From: an uncultured Treponema sp.
Lineage (GTDB): Bacteria; Spirochaetota; Spirochaetia; Treponematales; Treponemataceae
Direction: 5' to 3'
Assembly (NCBI GenBank): GCA_947167345.1
Contig: CAMVHR010000007.1
Coordinates: forward strand, 1-64,000
Length of the DNA stretch: 64,000 bases
Shown here one piece after another: positions 41,484-51,245 of this stretch (position 1 is its first letter; each line of letters starts with the position of its first letter). The notes under the pieces are model-generated. The model was not told where the DNA came from and searched no databases. It saw only the letters and a list, made by a program, of their open reading frames with translations. The translations under genes were made by a program, and so were the position numbers.

Positions 41484-42653
41484 ATGAGTGCAGCAGAAAA
41501 GAAATTTATGCTAGATTTGCCATTGAAAGTAATTCTTACAGAAGAAGGGGCATCTTATTTTATTGGTCATAAAAAGAAATTGCTGCGATTTAAACTTGCT
41601 GATAATGTTGAAGAATACGGTATAAGCCTTTCTCATTTTTCTCCTACGTCTCTTCAGAACATGATTTTAACAGATTACATTTCCAAAATTGAAATTTCTA
41701 TGCCGGAATTTGTTTCGAGAAGACAGGAAGTAATGGATTTATCAAAAGTCATTGTATATACCATTCTGTACAAGCAGTTTGATAAAGAAATATTTGAATC
41801 TTTGATAAAATGCGACTGTGTAAGGCGGCATAATAGACAGAATCCAAGTCAGCTTATTGATGAACAGACTAAAATTCCTGATAAGCAGCTTCGTAATCAT
41901 CTTGCCGTAAGGGATAATGTTATTCAGCAAAGTCGTCAGACAATCCTTGATCCTGTATGGAAAGGAATTATGTCGAATAAAGATTTTTCTCCAGAAGAGC
42001 AAAATGTGTATCTCCTTATGACTGAAAAGTTCCTTAACAGATTGAGCCTCATGAACTGGTATATCATTACTAAGTTTTTTAAGACAGAAGGTTTTGATCA
42101 GATTTTGTCCGTTATAAGAAAGCTTCTGAACGAGTATATGGAAAAGTCTAAGATTCCTGAATATATTTCTGTTATGATTATGGAACTGGCTCTCAGCAAT
42201 GAAAATACAAATTTAAAGAAAGAAGCTAGGAATCTTTATAAAGGTATCGATAATTCTGAAACCCTTATTTATGATCCTGAAATACGTGCTAAAATTGTTG
42301 AAGAATTGGTTCGTAAGCATGAACTGGTATTCTTGTCATGGAAGATTGGAGGTAGCTCTTCTTCTATAGGTAAGACGGGAAGTTTGAATATATCATTGTA
42401 TAATAAGAATGATGAATCTCAGGATGTAAAAGAAAATATAGAAAGTAAAATGTCAGAGAATCTTAATAAAAAGTCTCTCATTGACTTCTATCGTCAAATG
42501 CCTGAAGGGGAAGAAAGTACTGATTTAGGTTTGTATTACTTTTCTTATTTGGATGATGCTTGTAAAAAAGTCGGTGTAAAATTTGACTCTATTGTAAATC
42601 AGTTTAGTGGTGAGGATTTAACGGTTATAAACCTTAAATTTAATTTTTCATGA
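41484..42653 (+). CDS. Cytoplasmic protein of unknown function, 389 residues
   Basis: A soluble, mainly helical protein with no signal peptide or membrane segment. A basic stretch (DCVRRHNRQNPSQLID) and a low-complexity GGSSSSIGKTGSLNIS near residue 295 stand out. AAGGGAG lies upstream. It overlaps the following lipoprotein gene by 4 bp (ATGA), and TrmB and LigA genes follow on the same strand, so a five-gene transcript is plausible. I do not recognise a family. Confidence 0.75.
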   Translation: MSAAEKKFMLDLPLKVILTEEGASYFIGHKKKLLRFKLADNVEEYGISLSHFSPTSLQNMILTDYISKIEISMPEFVSRRQEVMDLSKVIVYTILYKQFDKEIFESLIKCDCVRRHNRQNPSQLIDEQTKIPDKQLRNHLAVRDNVIQQSRQTILDPVWKGIMSNKDFSPEEQNVYLLMTEKFLNRLSLMNWYIITKFFKTEGFDQILSVIRKLLNEYMEKSKIPEYISVMIMELALSNENTNLKKEARNLYKGIDNSETLIYDPEIRAKIVEELVRKHELVFLSWKIGGSSSSIGKTGSLNISLYNKNDESQDVKENIESKMSENLNKKSLIDFYRQMPEGEESTDLGLYYFSYLDDACKKVGVKFDSIVNQFSGEDLTVINLKFNFS

Positions 42654-43240
42654 GTTATCCCTCGTATCTTACATCTTTTTTCTTACTCTTTTTAACTGTC
42701 ATTCAGTTTTCAGCATGTTCGAACAATCAAAAACATGAATTTACAGCTGACGGATATATTGTTTTTGATTACACTTGTAATTCTGTATGTCCTCTAGAAA
42801 AAATGTCGGTTTTCATTACGACAGAGCAGAAGTTTCCTGTAGTAGAACTAAAAGTTTATAATGAGCATAATGATAATGCTCTTATTTCGTATGAATGGAC
42901 TTCTAAAGAAGTCTATGTGAAAGATAATGTCTACTGGTGTCAGAATCTTTCAGTGCCTGTTTCTGCTCATATTCCTGTTGGAAAATATACTGTGACGGCT
43001 GTTTTTTCTGACGGTTCAGAGCAGACCTCAGCTTTTTCCATTCAATATCCGTCATACTGTATAAGTAATGATATAAGTCATGTATCAAAATTGATTTATA
43101 AGGATTTTAATCAACTGTCAGAAATTTATGACAATACAAAAATAAAGAATGTAAATTCCGCTCTAGAAAAAATATGCTACATAAATACTGATAAGCATGT
43201 TTTGTGTATTTTGCCGGAAAGTAGTATTAAGGGGCTTTAG
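42650..43240 (+). CDS. Lipoprotein of unknown function
   Basis: A 196-residue protein with a lipoprotein signal (hydrophobic residues 8-21, then lipobox QFSAC, Cys about 23). The mature part is an Ig-like beta-sandwich by appearance: PVVELKVYNEHNDNALISYEWTS and PVGKYTVTAVFSDGSEQTSAF. It is coupled to the upstream gene by an ATGA overlap. The lipid anchor and the two Lnt enzymes fit a surface or periplasmic location. No family identified. Confidence 0.8.
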   Translation: MSYPSYLTSFFLLFLTVIQFSACSNNQKHEFTADGYIVFDYTCNSVCPLEKMSVFITTEQKFPVVELKVYNEHNDNALISYEWTSKEVYVKDNVYWCQNLSVPVSAHIPVGKYTVTAVFSDGSEQTSAFSIQYPSYCISNDISHVSKLIYKDFNQLSEIYDNTKIKNVNSALEKICYINTDKHVLCILPESSIKGL

Positions 43241-43242
43241 TT

Positions 43243-43962
43243 GTGGGTGAAGAAGTAGGGAGTCTTGAATTAAACGAAGACGGTATTTTTAAGCGTTCAA
43301 TAAGAACGTATGTAATTAGGGCTGGTCGCATGACTGATAGCGAGCGGCGTAGCTATGATGAGTTGCATCAGGTGTGGTGTATTCCATTTGAGTACAAAAC
43401 TATTAATTTTGCAGATGTTTTTGGCAATACGAATCCTGTAACAATGGAAATAGGTTTTGGCATGGGACAGGCAACAGCTGTAATTGCAGCTGCAAATCCT
43501 GACATGAACTATCTTGGAAGTGAAGTTCATGTGCCTGGTATAGGAAGACTTTTAAGTGACATTAAGCGTCGGCAGTTGAAGAATCTTTTTATAATAGAGC
43601 ATGATGCTTTGGAAATTCTTGAAACAATGATTCCTGATGATTCAATTTCTGCATTTCATATTTTTTTCCCTGATCCGTGGCCTAAAAAGAAGCATCATAA
43701 ACGTAGGCTTATGCAGCGTCCTCATACAGATCTCCTTGTACAAAAATTAGCTCCTGGTGGATATATTTATTTTGCAACTGATTGGGAAGAATATGCAGAG
43801 ACGGCTCTTGAGGAATTGTCACATACAGAGGGAATTCATAATAAGTATATGCAATATGCTCCCCATCAGGAATGGAGACCTAGAACTAAATTTGAGCAGA
43901 AAGGTATTGATGCTGGAAGAGAGATACATGAATTGTTTTTTATAAAAGATAAAGAATACTAA
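43243..43962 (+). CDS. trmB: tRNA (guanine-N7)-methyltransferase
   Basis: A 239-residue SAM-dependent enzyme that makes m7G46 in tRNA. Motifs: MEIGFGMGQAT (SAM binding), NYLGSEVHVPGIGRLL, and IFFPDPWPKKKHHKRRLM, the TrmB hallmark. The start is GTG at 43243, 2 bp after the lipoprotein stop, supported by AAGGGG 8 nt upstream. Confidence 0.96.
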   Translation: MGEEVGSLELNEDGIFKRSIRTYVIRAGRMTDSERRSYDELHQVWCIPFEYKTINFADVFGNTNPVTMEIGFGMGQATAVIAAANPDMNYLGSEVHVPGIGRLLSDIKRRQLKNLFIIEHDALEILETMIPDDSISAFHIFFPDPWPKKKHHKRRLMQRPHTDLLVQKLAPGGYIYFATDWEEYAETALEELSHTEGIHNKYMQYAPHQEWRPRTKFEQKGIDAGREIHELFFIKDKEY

Positions 43963-43972
43963 GGTTTGAAAA

Positions 43973-45931
43973 ATGGATTTGTTTGATATAGATTCCATAC
44001 AGAGAATTTCAGAACTTGAAGGGCTTATAAAAAAATATCAGAAATCTTATTATGATGGTGAAGGTGATATTTCTGATGCAGAATTTGATGCTTTATGGGA
44101 TGAATTAAAATCTTTGGATCCTTCAAACCCCTTATTGCATAAAGTAGGGGCAGATAGCGGTAATTTTGAAAAAGTTAATCATGTTATGCCTATGGGGAGT
44201 CAGGAAAAAGCCGCTAACCCAGAACAGTTCCTTTCATGGGCTCAAAAACATATTTATGAGGAATATCTTGTAGAATATAAATTAGACGGTGCGAGTCTTG
44301 AGCTTCAGTATCAAAACGGAATTTTGATTCATGCTGTAACAAGAGGCGATGGTCATGTTGGTGATGATATTACTGCAAATGCAATAAAAATGAATGGAGT
44401 CCGTAAGGAACTTTATGGACTGGACGGAGTATTAATTCCTTTTACTGGCGGAATTCGGGGTGAAGTTATTATGACTCATGAAGTGCATAAGAAGTTCTTT
44501 TCGGATAAAGCAAACTGTCGTAATGCTGCTAATGGCTTGATGAAGCGTAAAGATGGTGCCGGTAGTGAATATTTGACCTTGGTTACCTATGATGTTTGGT
44601 CTACAACTGGAGTACAACCTTTTAAAGACGAAGAAGATAAAATTCATTGGCTTGAAAACTGTGGCTTTAATATAGTACCTCTTTATATTGCAGATTCTGC
44701 GCAGGCTGTAATAGATTATCGTGCTCATGTAATGGAGATTAGAAAGACTCTTGACTATGACATTGATGGTCTTGTTGTAAAAGAAAGGTTTGTAAACCAT
44801 GAAGATGCAAGCCGTGACAGACCTGACAGGCAGATTGCATTTAAGTTTAGCCTTGAAGAGGCTGTTTCCATATTGAGACGTGTTGAATGGAATGAATCTG
44901 GAGCAACATATACTCCTGTTGCAATATTTGATCCTGTCGATTTAAATGGAACTACGGTAAAAAGAGCAAGCCTTGTTAATCCTAATACAATTCGTTCATT
45001 GGGAATAAAAATTGGCAGCCATGTTATTGTTGTAAAACGAGGCGAGATTATTCCTAAGATTGAAAGTGTAATTACTTCTGAAACTTATGAAGGTGATGAT
45101 GCTTCTTTGCAGGAAATTGATTTTCCTACGCATTGTGCTACTTGCGGTGAAAAATTAGTAGATGAAGGTACAAGATTATTCTGTCCGAACAAAAAATGTA
45201 GTAAAAAAGTTCTTCATCAGCTTTTAAAATGGATTTGTGTTGTTGATATTCGGGACTTAGGCGATACTCTTGTAAGGGCGTTATTTAATGATGGTGTTAT
45301 TTCTTCCATAACAGACATCTATAAGCTTACGGAAAAGACTCTTACGCCTTATTTCTTAAATGAAGAAAGCATTTCAAGAGAACAGGAGTCGAAGGGAGCT
45401 AAAAAAGTTGTTCTTTCAATTCAAAACCATAGGAAAATATCTCTTGCAAAATTTATAGCAGGTTTTGATATTGAAGGCATTGGTGAAGTGCTTGTGGAAA
45501 AACTTATATCTAATGGTTTTAATTCGTTGGAATCTATTATAAATGCGACTGAGAAACAAATTTCAGATATATATGGTTTTGCAGATATTATGGCTCATAC
45601 CTTACTAGAAGGAATGAAGGAAAATTTTAATGAAATGCAGAATCTTATATCATCTGGTACAATTTCTATTGCAGATGAGATGGCTGATGGTTTATTAGCG
45701 GGAAAATCGTTCTGTTTTACTGGTGAGCTGGTAACAATGAAGCGCACTCAAGCCCAAAATCTTGTAAAAGAGAACGGAGGCACCGTGAAGTCTTCTGTTG
45801 TTAAGGGCTTAAGCTATCTTGTGACTAATGATACAACAAGTGGCTCAGCAAAAAATGTAAAAGCCGCACAACTTGGAATACCTGTTATAACAGAACGGCA
45901 ATTCCTTGATATTATTCAGAAGCGCATGTAA
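43973..45931 (+). CDS. ligA: NAD-dependent DNA ligase
   Basis: A 652-residue ligase. The adenylation lysine is K103 in EYKLDGASLE; other parts are RGDGHVGDDIT, the OB fold, the four-cysteine zinc finger (CATCGEKLVDEGTRLFCPNKKC), helix-hairpin-helix repeats and a C-terminal BRCT domain (SFCFTGELVTMKRTQAQNLV). All domains are present. Its 3' end overlaps the convergent M23 peptidase gene by 20 bp. It shares a transcript with trmB. Confidence 0.97.
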   Translation: MDLFDIDSIQRISELEGLIKKYQKSYYDGEGDISDAEFDALWDELKSLDPSNPLLHKVGADSGNFEKVNHVMPMGSQEKAANPEQFLSWAQKHIYEEYLVEYKLDGASLELQYQNGILIHAVTRGDGHVGDDITANAIKMNGVRKELYGLDGVLIPFTGGIRGEVIMTHEVHKKFFSDKANCRNAANGLMKRKDGAGSEYLTLVTYDVWSTTGVQPFKDEEDKIHWLENCGFNIVPLYIADSAQAVIDYRAHVMEIRKTLDYDIDGLVVKERFVNHEDASRDRPDRQIAFKFSLEEAVSILRRVEWNESGATYTPVAIFDPVDLNGTTVKRASLVNPNTIRSLGIKIGSHVIVVKRGEIIPKIESVITSETYEGDDASLQEIDFPTHCATCGEKLVDEGTRLFCPNKKCSKKVLHQLLKWICVVDIRDLGDTLVRALFNDGVISSITDIYKLTEKTLTPYFLNEESISREQESKGAKKVVLSIQNHRKISLAKFIAGFDIEGIGEVLVEKLISNGFNSLESIINATEKQISDIYGFADIMAHTLLEGMKENFNEMQNLISSGTISIADEMADGLLAGKSFCFTGELVTMKRTQAQNLVKENGGTVKSSVVKGLSYLVTNDTTSGSAKNVKAAQLGIPVITERQFLDIIQKRM

Positions 45932-46889
45932 AATCTGTTGTAAAATAGTCAGGATTTACAGCTGACATGTTTAACCGCATTTCCCAGTGCAAATGCGGAC
46001 CTGTTGCAAGTCCTGTTGCTCCACTTAAACCTATAAGTGTACCTGCTTTTACAATATCACCTTCTTTTACTTCCAATTTGCTCATGTGATAGTACAGGCT
46101 ATATAGTCCTGGTAAATGTTCTATTACAACGCTCCATCCTGTAGAAATTCTGTCTTCTGCCATAACAACACGACCTGCTGCACAGGATTTTACCGTTGAA
46201 CCTGTAGGAATTCCGTAATCTGTTCCGTAATGCAGGCTTGTAGAAGAATTTCCGTCTGTATATGTATATACTCTTCTATCTGCAAAGTATGAGGTTCTTC
46301 TTGTCGCAGAGGTAGGTGGAATATATGATGTTGTCTGATATACATTCTCTTTGTTTATGGTTCCCAAAATAGCATTAAGTTTATTAATCTGCTGCATTCG
46401 GGTAGAACTTGTATCTGTTTTTATGCTTGTATTTCTTGAATCAAGAGGAATTGTTTCGCTGATAAATTCCTTGTATTCCAATGCAAAGGGAAGCGAAAAA
46501 TCGGAATGAGTTCCATCTGGTAATGTATAGATGACTTTGAGAGAATAATTGTTTTTACTGCTCCACCATGAAGATAGCGGAATGCCTGCAAGAAAAACAG
46601 TTTTTGAAGTTGAACTGTCATTTCTCAGCAAATAAAACTCTGTTTTGTCAAGTCGCTTTTCATCAAGATATAGCTCAAGAGTTGCCGTTGTTTTTTCAAT
46701 CTGTACTAGTGGATGTAAAAAACTTAATCGCACAAAAACTGCGTCTCCAGGTTTTGATTTATCATTGTAGTTTACTTTTACAGTGTAATTTCCTGAAGTA
46801 AATGATTTTTCTAAGGCGGCAACTGGCATACATTTAAGTGCTATTGTTGCAATCAAGAAAATGTAAAAGCTATAAAAAAATTTTTTCAT
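45912..46889 (-). CDS. M23 family peptidoglycan peptidase
   Basis: A 325-residue exported protein: signal peptide (1-25), an Ig-like N-terminal domain (about 35-140), and a LytM/M23 domain (about 210-320). Metal ligands are visible in HYGTDYGIP and GPHLHWEMR. M23 enzymes cut peptide crosslinks in peptidoglycan. A ribosome site AGGAGATGATGAC precedes the ATG, and recJ ends 17 bp upstream, placing it last in the operon recO-pyrimidine phosphorylase-recJ-M23. Confidence 0.92.
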   Translation of the reverse strand: MKKFFYSFYIFLIATIALKCMPVAALEKSFTSGNYTVKVNYNDKSKPGDAVFVRLSFLHPLVQIEKTTATLELYLDEKRLDKTEFYLLRNDSSTSKTVFLAGIPLSSWWSSKNNYSLKVIYTLPDGTHSDFSLPFALEYKEFISETIPLDSRNTSIKTDTSSTRMQQINKLNAILGTINKENVYQTTSYIPPTSATRRTSYFADRRVYTYTDGNSSTSLHYGTDYGIPTGSTVKSCAAGRVVMAEDRISTGWSVVIEHLPGLYSLYYHMSKLEVKEGDIVKAGTLIGLSGATGLATGPHLHWEMRLNMSAVNPDYFTTDFTCASE

Positions 46890-46905
46890 GTCATCATCTC
46901 CTGAA

Positions 46906-49044
46906 CTATTGTGCTGATTTCTTTAAGTCAACGAGAATAAGTTGTGTTGTTTCAATCCCGTTAAAAGTATTTCTTTCTATATGATATAAAATATCTATTT
47001 CATCTCCAATTTCAAAATCCCTGTGAAGACGCTCTCCTTCATTCCAGAAAAGGGCAGGCCACTTATTGTTTTTTGTATTTATAATCAGTTTCAAATGCTG
47101 CTTTTCTGTTTTTCCCATAAACATTGCATCAATTACTTTTAGTTTTTTGGACATAAAAAGAAGTTGAGGATTCTTTTCTCCAAAAGGCTCAAATGTATCG
47201 CAAATATTCAAAATATCTGGAGTCAGATATGCAGATGGAATTTCCGCATCAATTTCATATATGTCTGCTGTAGATTTTTCAAGTTCAATTCGAGCAGATT
47301 CTTCAATCAGTTTCTGTTCAAATTCTGGAAGTCTGTCTCTTAAAAAACTGAATCCTGCAGCACATGTATGTCCTCCATGATTGATAAATATATCTCCGAA
47401 TCTGTTTAAAAAATCAGAGGAGTCCAGACCTCGACAACTTCTCATTGAACCAATGACAGTTTGTCCGACAAAAGTTGCCGTTATGGCAGGTATATTGTAT
47501 AGAGAGACCAGTCTGCCTGCTACAATTCCACTGACGCCCCTGTTAATTCTTTCATCAATAACAACACATAACTTATCATTATGTAATGGTATTGATGTTT
47601 GTGCCTGTATTCCTGCATAGTCCCAAGCATCCTGAGATAACTGTTTTCGCTCTGCATTTAATTCTTTTATTTTTCGGGCAGCCATTTCACGGTATGAAGG
47701 ATCATTTGAAATAAATAAATCTGCCGCAAGTTCAGGATGTCCAAGCCGACCTGCAGCATTTAAATTGGATACAATTGTCCAGCTGACATCTGTAGAAGAA
47801 ATATGTTTGCCAAGCATATTGAGGACTGACATAATTTCCAAAAGACCTGGACGAATGCGACCTGAATTTATGGATGCAAGACCTTTCTTCACAAAGATGC
47901 GATTTTCATCTTTCATTGGCATAATGTCAGAAAGAGCCGCTAGAGCTACAAGTTGCAAGTCTCTGTCTTCTTTCTGCATAAGATCTGGAAATTCTTTTTT
48001 TAATGCCATCTGCACATAGGTGACATAAATATTATAAAAACCTCCGATTTCTGTAGGTGCGTGATTTCCATATCTTGCAATTTTTGAGAGTGTTTTTATT
48101 TTGCTCAGTTCAAAATTTTTGAACTGCGGAATAATCGCTCCTATTTCCAACCTCATATCAAGAAGATTAAATTCAATACCTGTTCCAAAACTGTTAGTAA
48201 GAAAAGATTGTATTCTGTCTTTATTCCATACCAATATTATCTGTCCCGAAAGAAAAGAGGGAAGTTTTGTTTGTGAAATAGATGTTTCTCCAGGAATTAC
48301 ATATTCTTTTATCTGCCGAACAGGAATTAGGTTTCTAAGTTTAATGCAGTCAATGCAATATGAATTTTCTTCTGGAATTATATTTAGCAGTGTGACTTCC
48401 TGCTTGTACCATTTGCTTTGGCTGAATCGTAATGCACTCACAAGTTTAAAAACAACTGCACATCCTGAAATATCTGGGAAAGGATAGCCTGAATCGATAC
48501 ATTTCGGGTCAATTATAATGGCAGGGGAAGGCAGCATTTCCTGAGGATTGTGATGATCTACAATTATGACATCAATTCCTAATTCTGCAGCATGAGCTAC
48601 TTCGGTGTTATTAGATATACCGCAATCTACTGTAATAATCAAAGACCCAAAGTCTTTTGAAAAATCATCAATTGCAGATATTGAAAGTCCATAAGCATCA
48701 TTGCCTTCTGGAAGTCTGTACTGGACATCGATTCCCATGTCCTTTAAACAATCGTACAAAACCGTTGTCGCTGTAACACCGTCTACATCTCGGTCTCCAA
48801 AAATGAGTACTTTCTCATGTTCTTCAACTGCAGATATAATGCGGTCAACTGCGTCTTCCATGATTGAAAAAGAAAACGGACTGTGCTGAAATCTAAGATC
48901 ATCTTCAAGGTAGTATAGAATTTCTTTTCCTTCTGTAATACCGCGCCGTGCAAAAATAGTTGCAGTTAAAGCATCTGCTCCATATTTTTTTTCTAAGTCT
49001 TTTACTAGACTCTGAGAGATTTCTTTTTTGTTCCAAACAGCCAC
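46906..49044 (-). CDS. recJ: Single-strand-specific exonuclease RecJ
   Basis: A 712-residue 5'-3' exonuclease of the DHH/DHHA1 superfamily. Motifs: FGDRDVDGVT, VDCGISN, VDHHNP, LNAAGRLGHPE, and HGGHTCAAGFS from the DHHA1 domain. The GTG start shares one base with the stop of the upstream pyrimidine phosphorylase gene (TAGTG) and has AAGGAA before it. An inserted block of about 130 residues (approximately 215-345) separates the usual motifs, unlike the compact E. coli protein (577 residues). It works with RecO, encoded nearby. Confidence 0.94.
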   Translation of the reverse strand: MAVWNKKEISQSLVKDLEKKYGADALTATIFARRGITEGKEILYYLEDDLRFQHSPFSFSIMEDAVDRIISAVEEHEKVLIFGDRDVDGVTATTVLYDCLKDMGIDVQYRLPEGNDAYGLSISAIDDFSKDFGSLIITVDCGISNNTEVAHAAELGIDVIIVDHHNPQEMLPSPAIIIDPKCIDSGYPFPDISGCAVVFKLVSALRFSQSKWYKQEVTLLNIIPEENSYCIDCIKLRNLIPVRQIKEYVIPGETSISQTKLPSFLSGQIILVWNKDRIQSFLTNSFGTGIEFNLLDMRLEIGAIIPQFKNFELSKIKTLSKIARYGNHAPTEIGGFYNIYVTYVQMALKKEFPDLMQKEDRDLQLVALAALSDIMPMKDENRIFVKKGLASINSGRIRPGLLEIMSVLNMLGKHISSTDVSWTIVSNLNAAGRLGHPELAADLFISNDPSYREMAARKIKELNAERKQLSQDAWDYAGIQAQTSIPLHNDKLCVVIDERINRGVSGIVAGRLVSLYNIPAITATFVGQTVIGSMRSCRGLDSSDFLNRFGDIFINHGGHTCAAGFSFLRDRLPEFEQKLIEESARIELEKSTADIYEIDAEIPSAYLTPDILNICDTFEPFGEKNPQLLFMSKKLKVIDAMFMGKTEKQHLKLIINTKNNKWPALFWNEGERLHRDFEIGDEIDILYHIERNTFNGIETTQLILVDLKKSAQ

Positions 49045-50375
49045 TATTTTATTTCCTTAAGAATAAGTTTGGAACATTCCTTTTTCTGTTCTGAATATGT
49101 AACGGCTTTTGTCAACTGTGCTGTTCCTGCAACAAGGGATTCCGCATCTTTTGCATAGATGTCCATGATTTTGTCTCCCTTTTTTACAAAATCTCCCTGT
49201 TTTTTTGCAAAAATAATACCAGAATCAGCATCAACAATATCTGTTGTCTTGTTTCTTCCTACACCTAGATTTATGCATGCAATGCCGGTTGTATATGCAT
49301 TTATTGAGATGTAACCGTCCTGTTGGGCTGTTAGTTCCATGTGGAATTTTGAACGGCGCTTTCCCTGTTCCTGAAGAAGCTTATCTGGATCGCCTCCCTG
49401 GTCTTTTACGTTTTCAAGGAATTTTTCGAGGGCTTTCCCAGAAGATACTGCCTCTTTGCAGAGTTTCAATCCTTCTTCTACATTAGAAGCCTTTTGTCCG
49501 AATATAGCCATTCGACTTCCCAATGCATAAGTTAGTTCCATAATGTCATCGGGACCTTTTCCCTGCAGACACTCTAGTGTTTCTTCGATTTCAAGATAGT
49601 TTCCTGTTTTATAGCCTAAAGGCGAATCCATATTTGTAAGAAGGGCTACGGCCTGTTTTCCCATTGCTTGTGATGTTTTTACAAGGAATGTTGCAAGATT
49701 TTCTGCATCGTCGGCAGATTTCATGAATGCACCTAATCCGTATTTTACATCAAAAACAAGGGCATCACTTCCTTCTGCAACTTTCTTAGAAAGAATACTG
49801 CTTGTAATTAGAGGAATGCTTTCTACTGTACCAGTAACATCTCTGAGCGCATACATTTTTCTGTCGGCTGGAGCAATTTTTTCTGTCTGTCCCATCATTG
49901 CATAGCCTGTTTTTGCAATCAAAGATTCAAACGTTTCTGGAGTAAGCTTTACGTTATATCCCTGTATAGATTCTAGTTTATCCAGTGTTCCGCCTGTGTG
50001 TCCGAGGCCACGACCGCTCATCATGGGAATTTGAACTCCAAGAGATGCAACTATAGGAGCAAGCGGAAGACTTATTTTGTCACCAACACCTCCTGTAGAA
50101 TGCTTGTCAACGAAAGGTCCATTCAACCCCTTATTCTGTTTATTATGAAGGTCAATAACATCACCAGAATGCAGCATAACAGAAGTTAAATATCCTGTTT
50201 CTTCAAAACTCATTCCGTTAAAATATACAGCCATCATGAATGCAGCCATTTGATAGTCAGGAATGCTTCCATCCACATATCCCTTGATAAGAAATTCTAT
50301 TTCTTCTTTTGTAAGGCTTTGTCCTTTTGTGTTTCCTGTTCCTCGTTTTTTTATTATTATATCTGCTGCTCTCAT
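49044..50375 (-). CDS. pdp: Pyrimidine-nucleoside phosphorylase
   Basis: A 443-residue enzyme that splits thymidine or uridine with phosphate, in nucleoside salvage. The family signature is SGRGLGHTGGTLDKLESI, with KHSTGGVGDKISL for phosphate binding and KKRGTGNTKG at the start. Length and C-terminal domain match the DeoA/Pdp group; whether it is thymidine-specific (DeoA) or broad (Pdp) is uncertain. ATG 50375 has AAGGAG 6 nt upstream. It lies between recO and recJ. Confidence 0.94.
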   Translation of the reverse strand: MRAADIIIKKRGTGNTKGQSLTKEEIEFLIKGYVDGSIPDYQMAAFMMAVYFNGMSFEETGYLTSVMLHSGDVIDLHNKQNKGLNGPFVDKHSTGGVGDKISLPLAPIVASLGVQIPMMSGRGLGHTGGTLDKLESIQGYNVKLTPETFESLIAKTGYAMMGQTEKIAPADRKMYALRDVTGTVESIPLITSSILSKKVAEGSDALVFDVKYGLGAFMKSADDAENLATFLVKTSQAMGKQAVALLTNMDSPLGYKTGNYLEIEETLECLQGKGPDDIMELTYALGSRMAIFGQKASNVEEGLKLCKEAVSSGKALEKFLENVKDQGGDPDKLLQEQGKRRSKFHMELTAQQDGYISINAYTTGIACINLGVGRNKTTDIVDADSGIIFAKKQGDFVKKGDKIMDIYAKDAESLVAGTAQLTKAVTYSEQKKECSKLILKEIK

Positions 50376-50442
50376 GATATTCTCCTTAGCATCTAATTTT
50401 TCTTTTGTAACTGAAAACATTATACATTGAATTCTCCTGTTC

Positions 50443-51210
50443 TTACAATATCCCCATTCCAGTTTCAATACTCTTAAGTTTTGTTGAAACAGCCTTCTCT
50501 ATTAAATAGAATGTAAACTGCTTTAACTCATACGCTGTATTGCTATCTATTGTAAGCGAACGAACTTTTCCAGGAGAAAGTTCATTTATTGAGGCAAGAT
50601 ATACTATTGCATTGGAATTTAAAGGAAAAAACTGCATTTTTTCTGAATTCAATTCTGTGAAATTTGCACAGTCGCAGCATAAAAGACCAGAAGATGGTAC
50701 GTAGCAACAATTTTTAGCAAGGGTAGTGGATTTACAGTGTGTGCACCGTTCAATTTCCGGCTGAACTCCTAGAAGATTAATGTATCTCCATAAAAAGCGG
50801 ATAGTACCGAGCATTGTTTCTTTTTCATCACATCTGTCAATTCCATTTATGAATGCACTGAATAATGTGAATGCTTTTTTTTCATCTCCTGCACAATGAG
50901 TCTTTAAAAGAACTTCACAGGCAAGATTTGCTGTCCATATCTTATAAAGGCTCGTATGCAGGCTGAGATGACAGTCTTCTACTTCAAAATCGGTAATTTT
51001 AACAGATTTTTTTGATTCATCAGTATAAATCCATAATTTCCCTGCATTAAAAGGTTGTACCAGAGATCGTAATTTGCTTTTTGATCCCCCATATAGAGTT
51101 GCATAAAAAAGGCCACTATCAGAAGATAATGCGCATACACGCCTGTTATTTTCTCCTTGTGGTGTGACTGTTAGGATAATAGACTGTACGCATTTGTTTC
51201 GTTCTGACAT
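50443..51210 (-). CDS. recO: DNA repair protein RecO
   Basis: A 255-residue recombination mediator. The N-terminal OB fold (CVQSIILTVTPQGENNRRVCALSSDSGLFYAT), a central helical domain, and a zinc finger with cysteines in RCTHCKSTTLAKNCCYVPSSGLLCCDC are characteristic. It helps load RecA with RecF/RecR and fits with RecJ, further down the same operon. The stop lies 68 bp before the phosphorylase start. Confidence 0.93.
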   Translation of the reverse strand: MSERNKCVQSIILTVTPQGENNRRVCALSSDSGLFYATLYGGSKSKLRSLVQPFNAGKLWIYTDESKKSVKITDFEVEDCHLSLHTSLYKIWTANLACEVLLKTHCAGDEKKAFTLFSAFINGIDRCDEKETMLGTIRFLWRYINLLGVQPEIERCTHCKSTTLAKNCCYVPSSGLLCCDCANFTELNSEKMQFFPLNSNAIVYLASINELSPGKVRSLTIDSNTAYELKQFTFYLIEKAVSTKLKSIETGMGIL

Positions 51211-51245
51211 GGCCTTATTTTATCTGAAAATTATTGTACTTGCAA

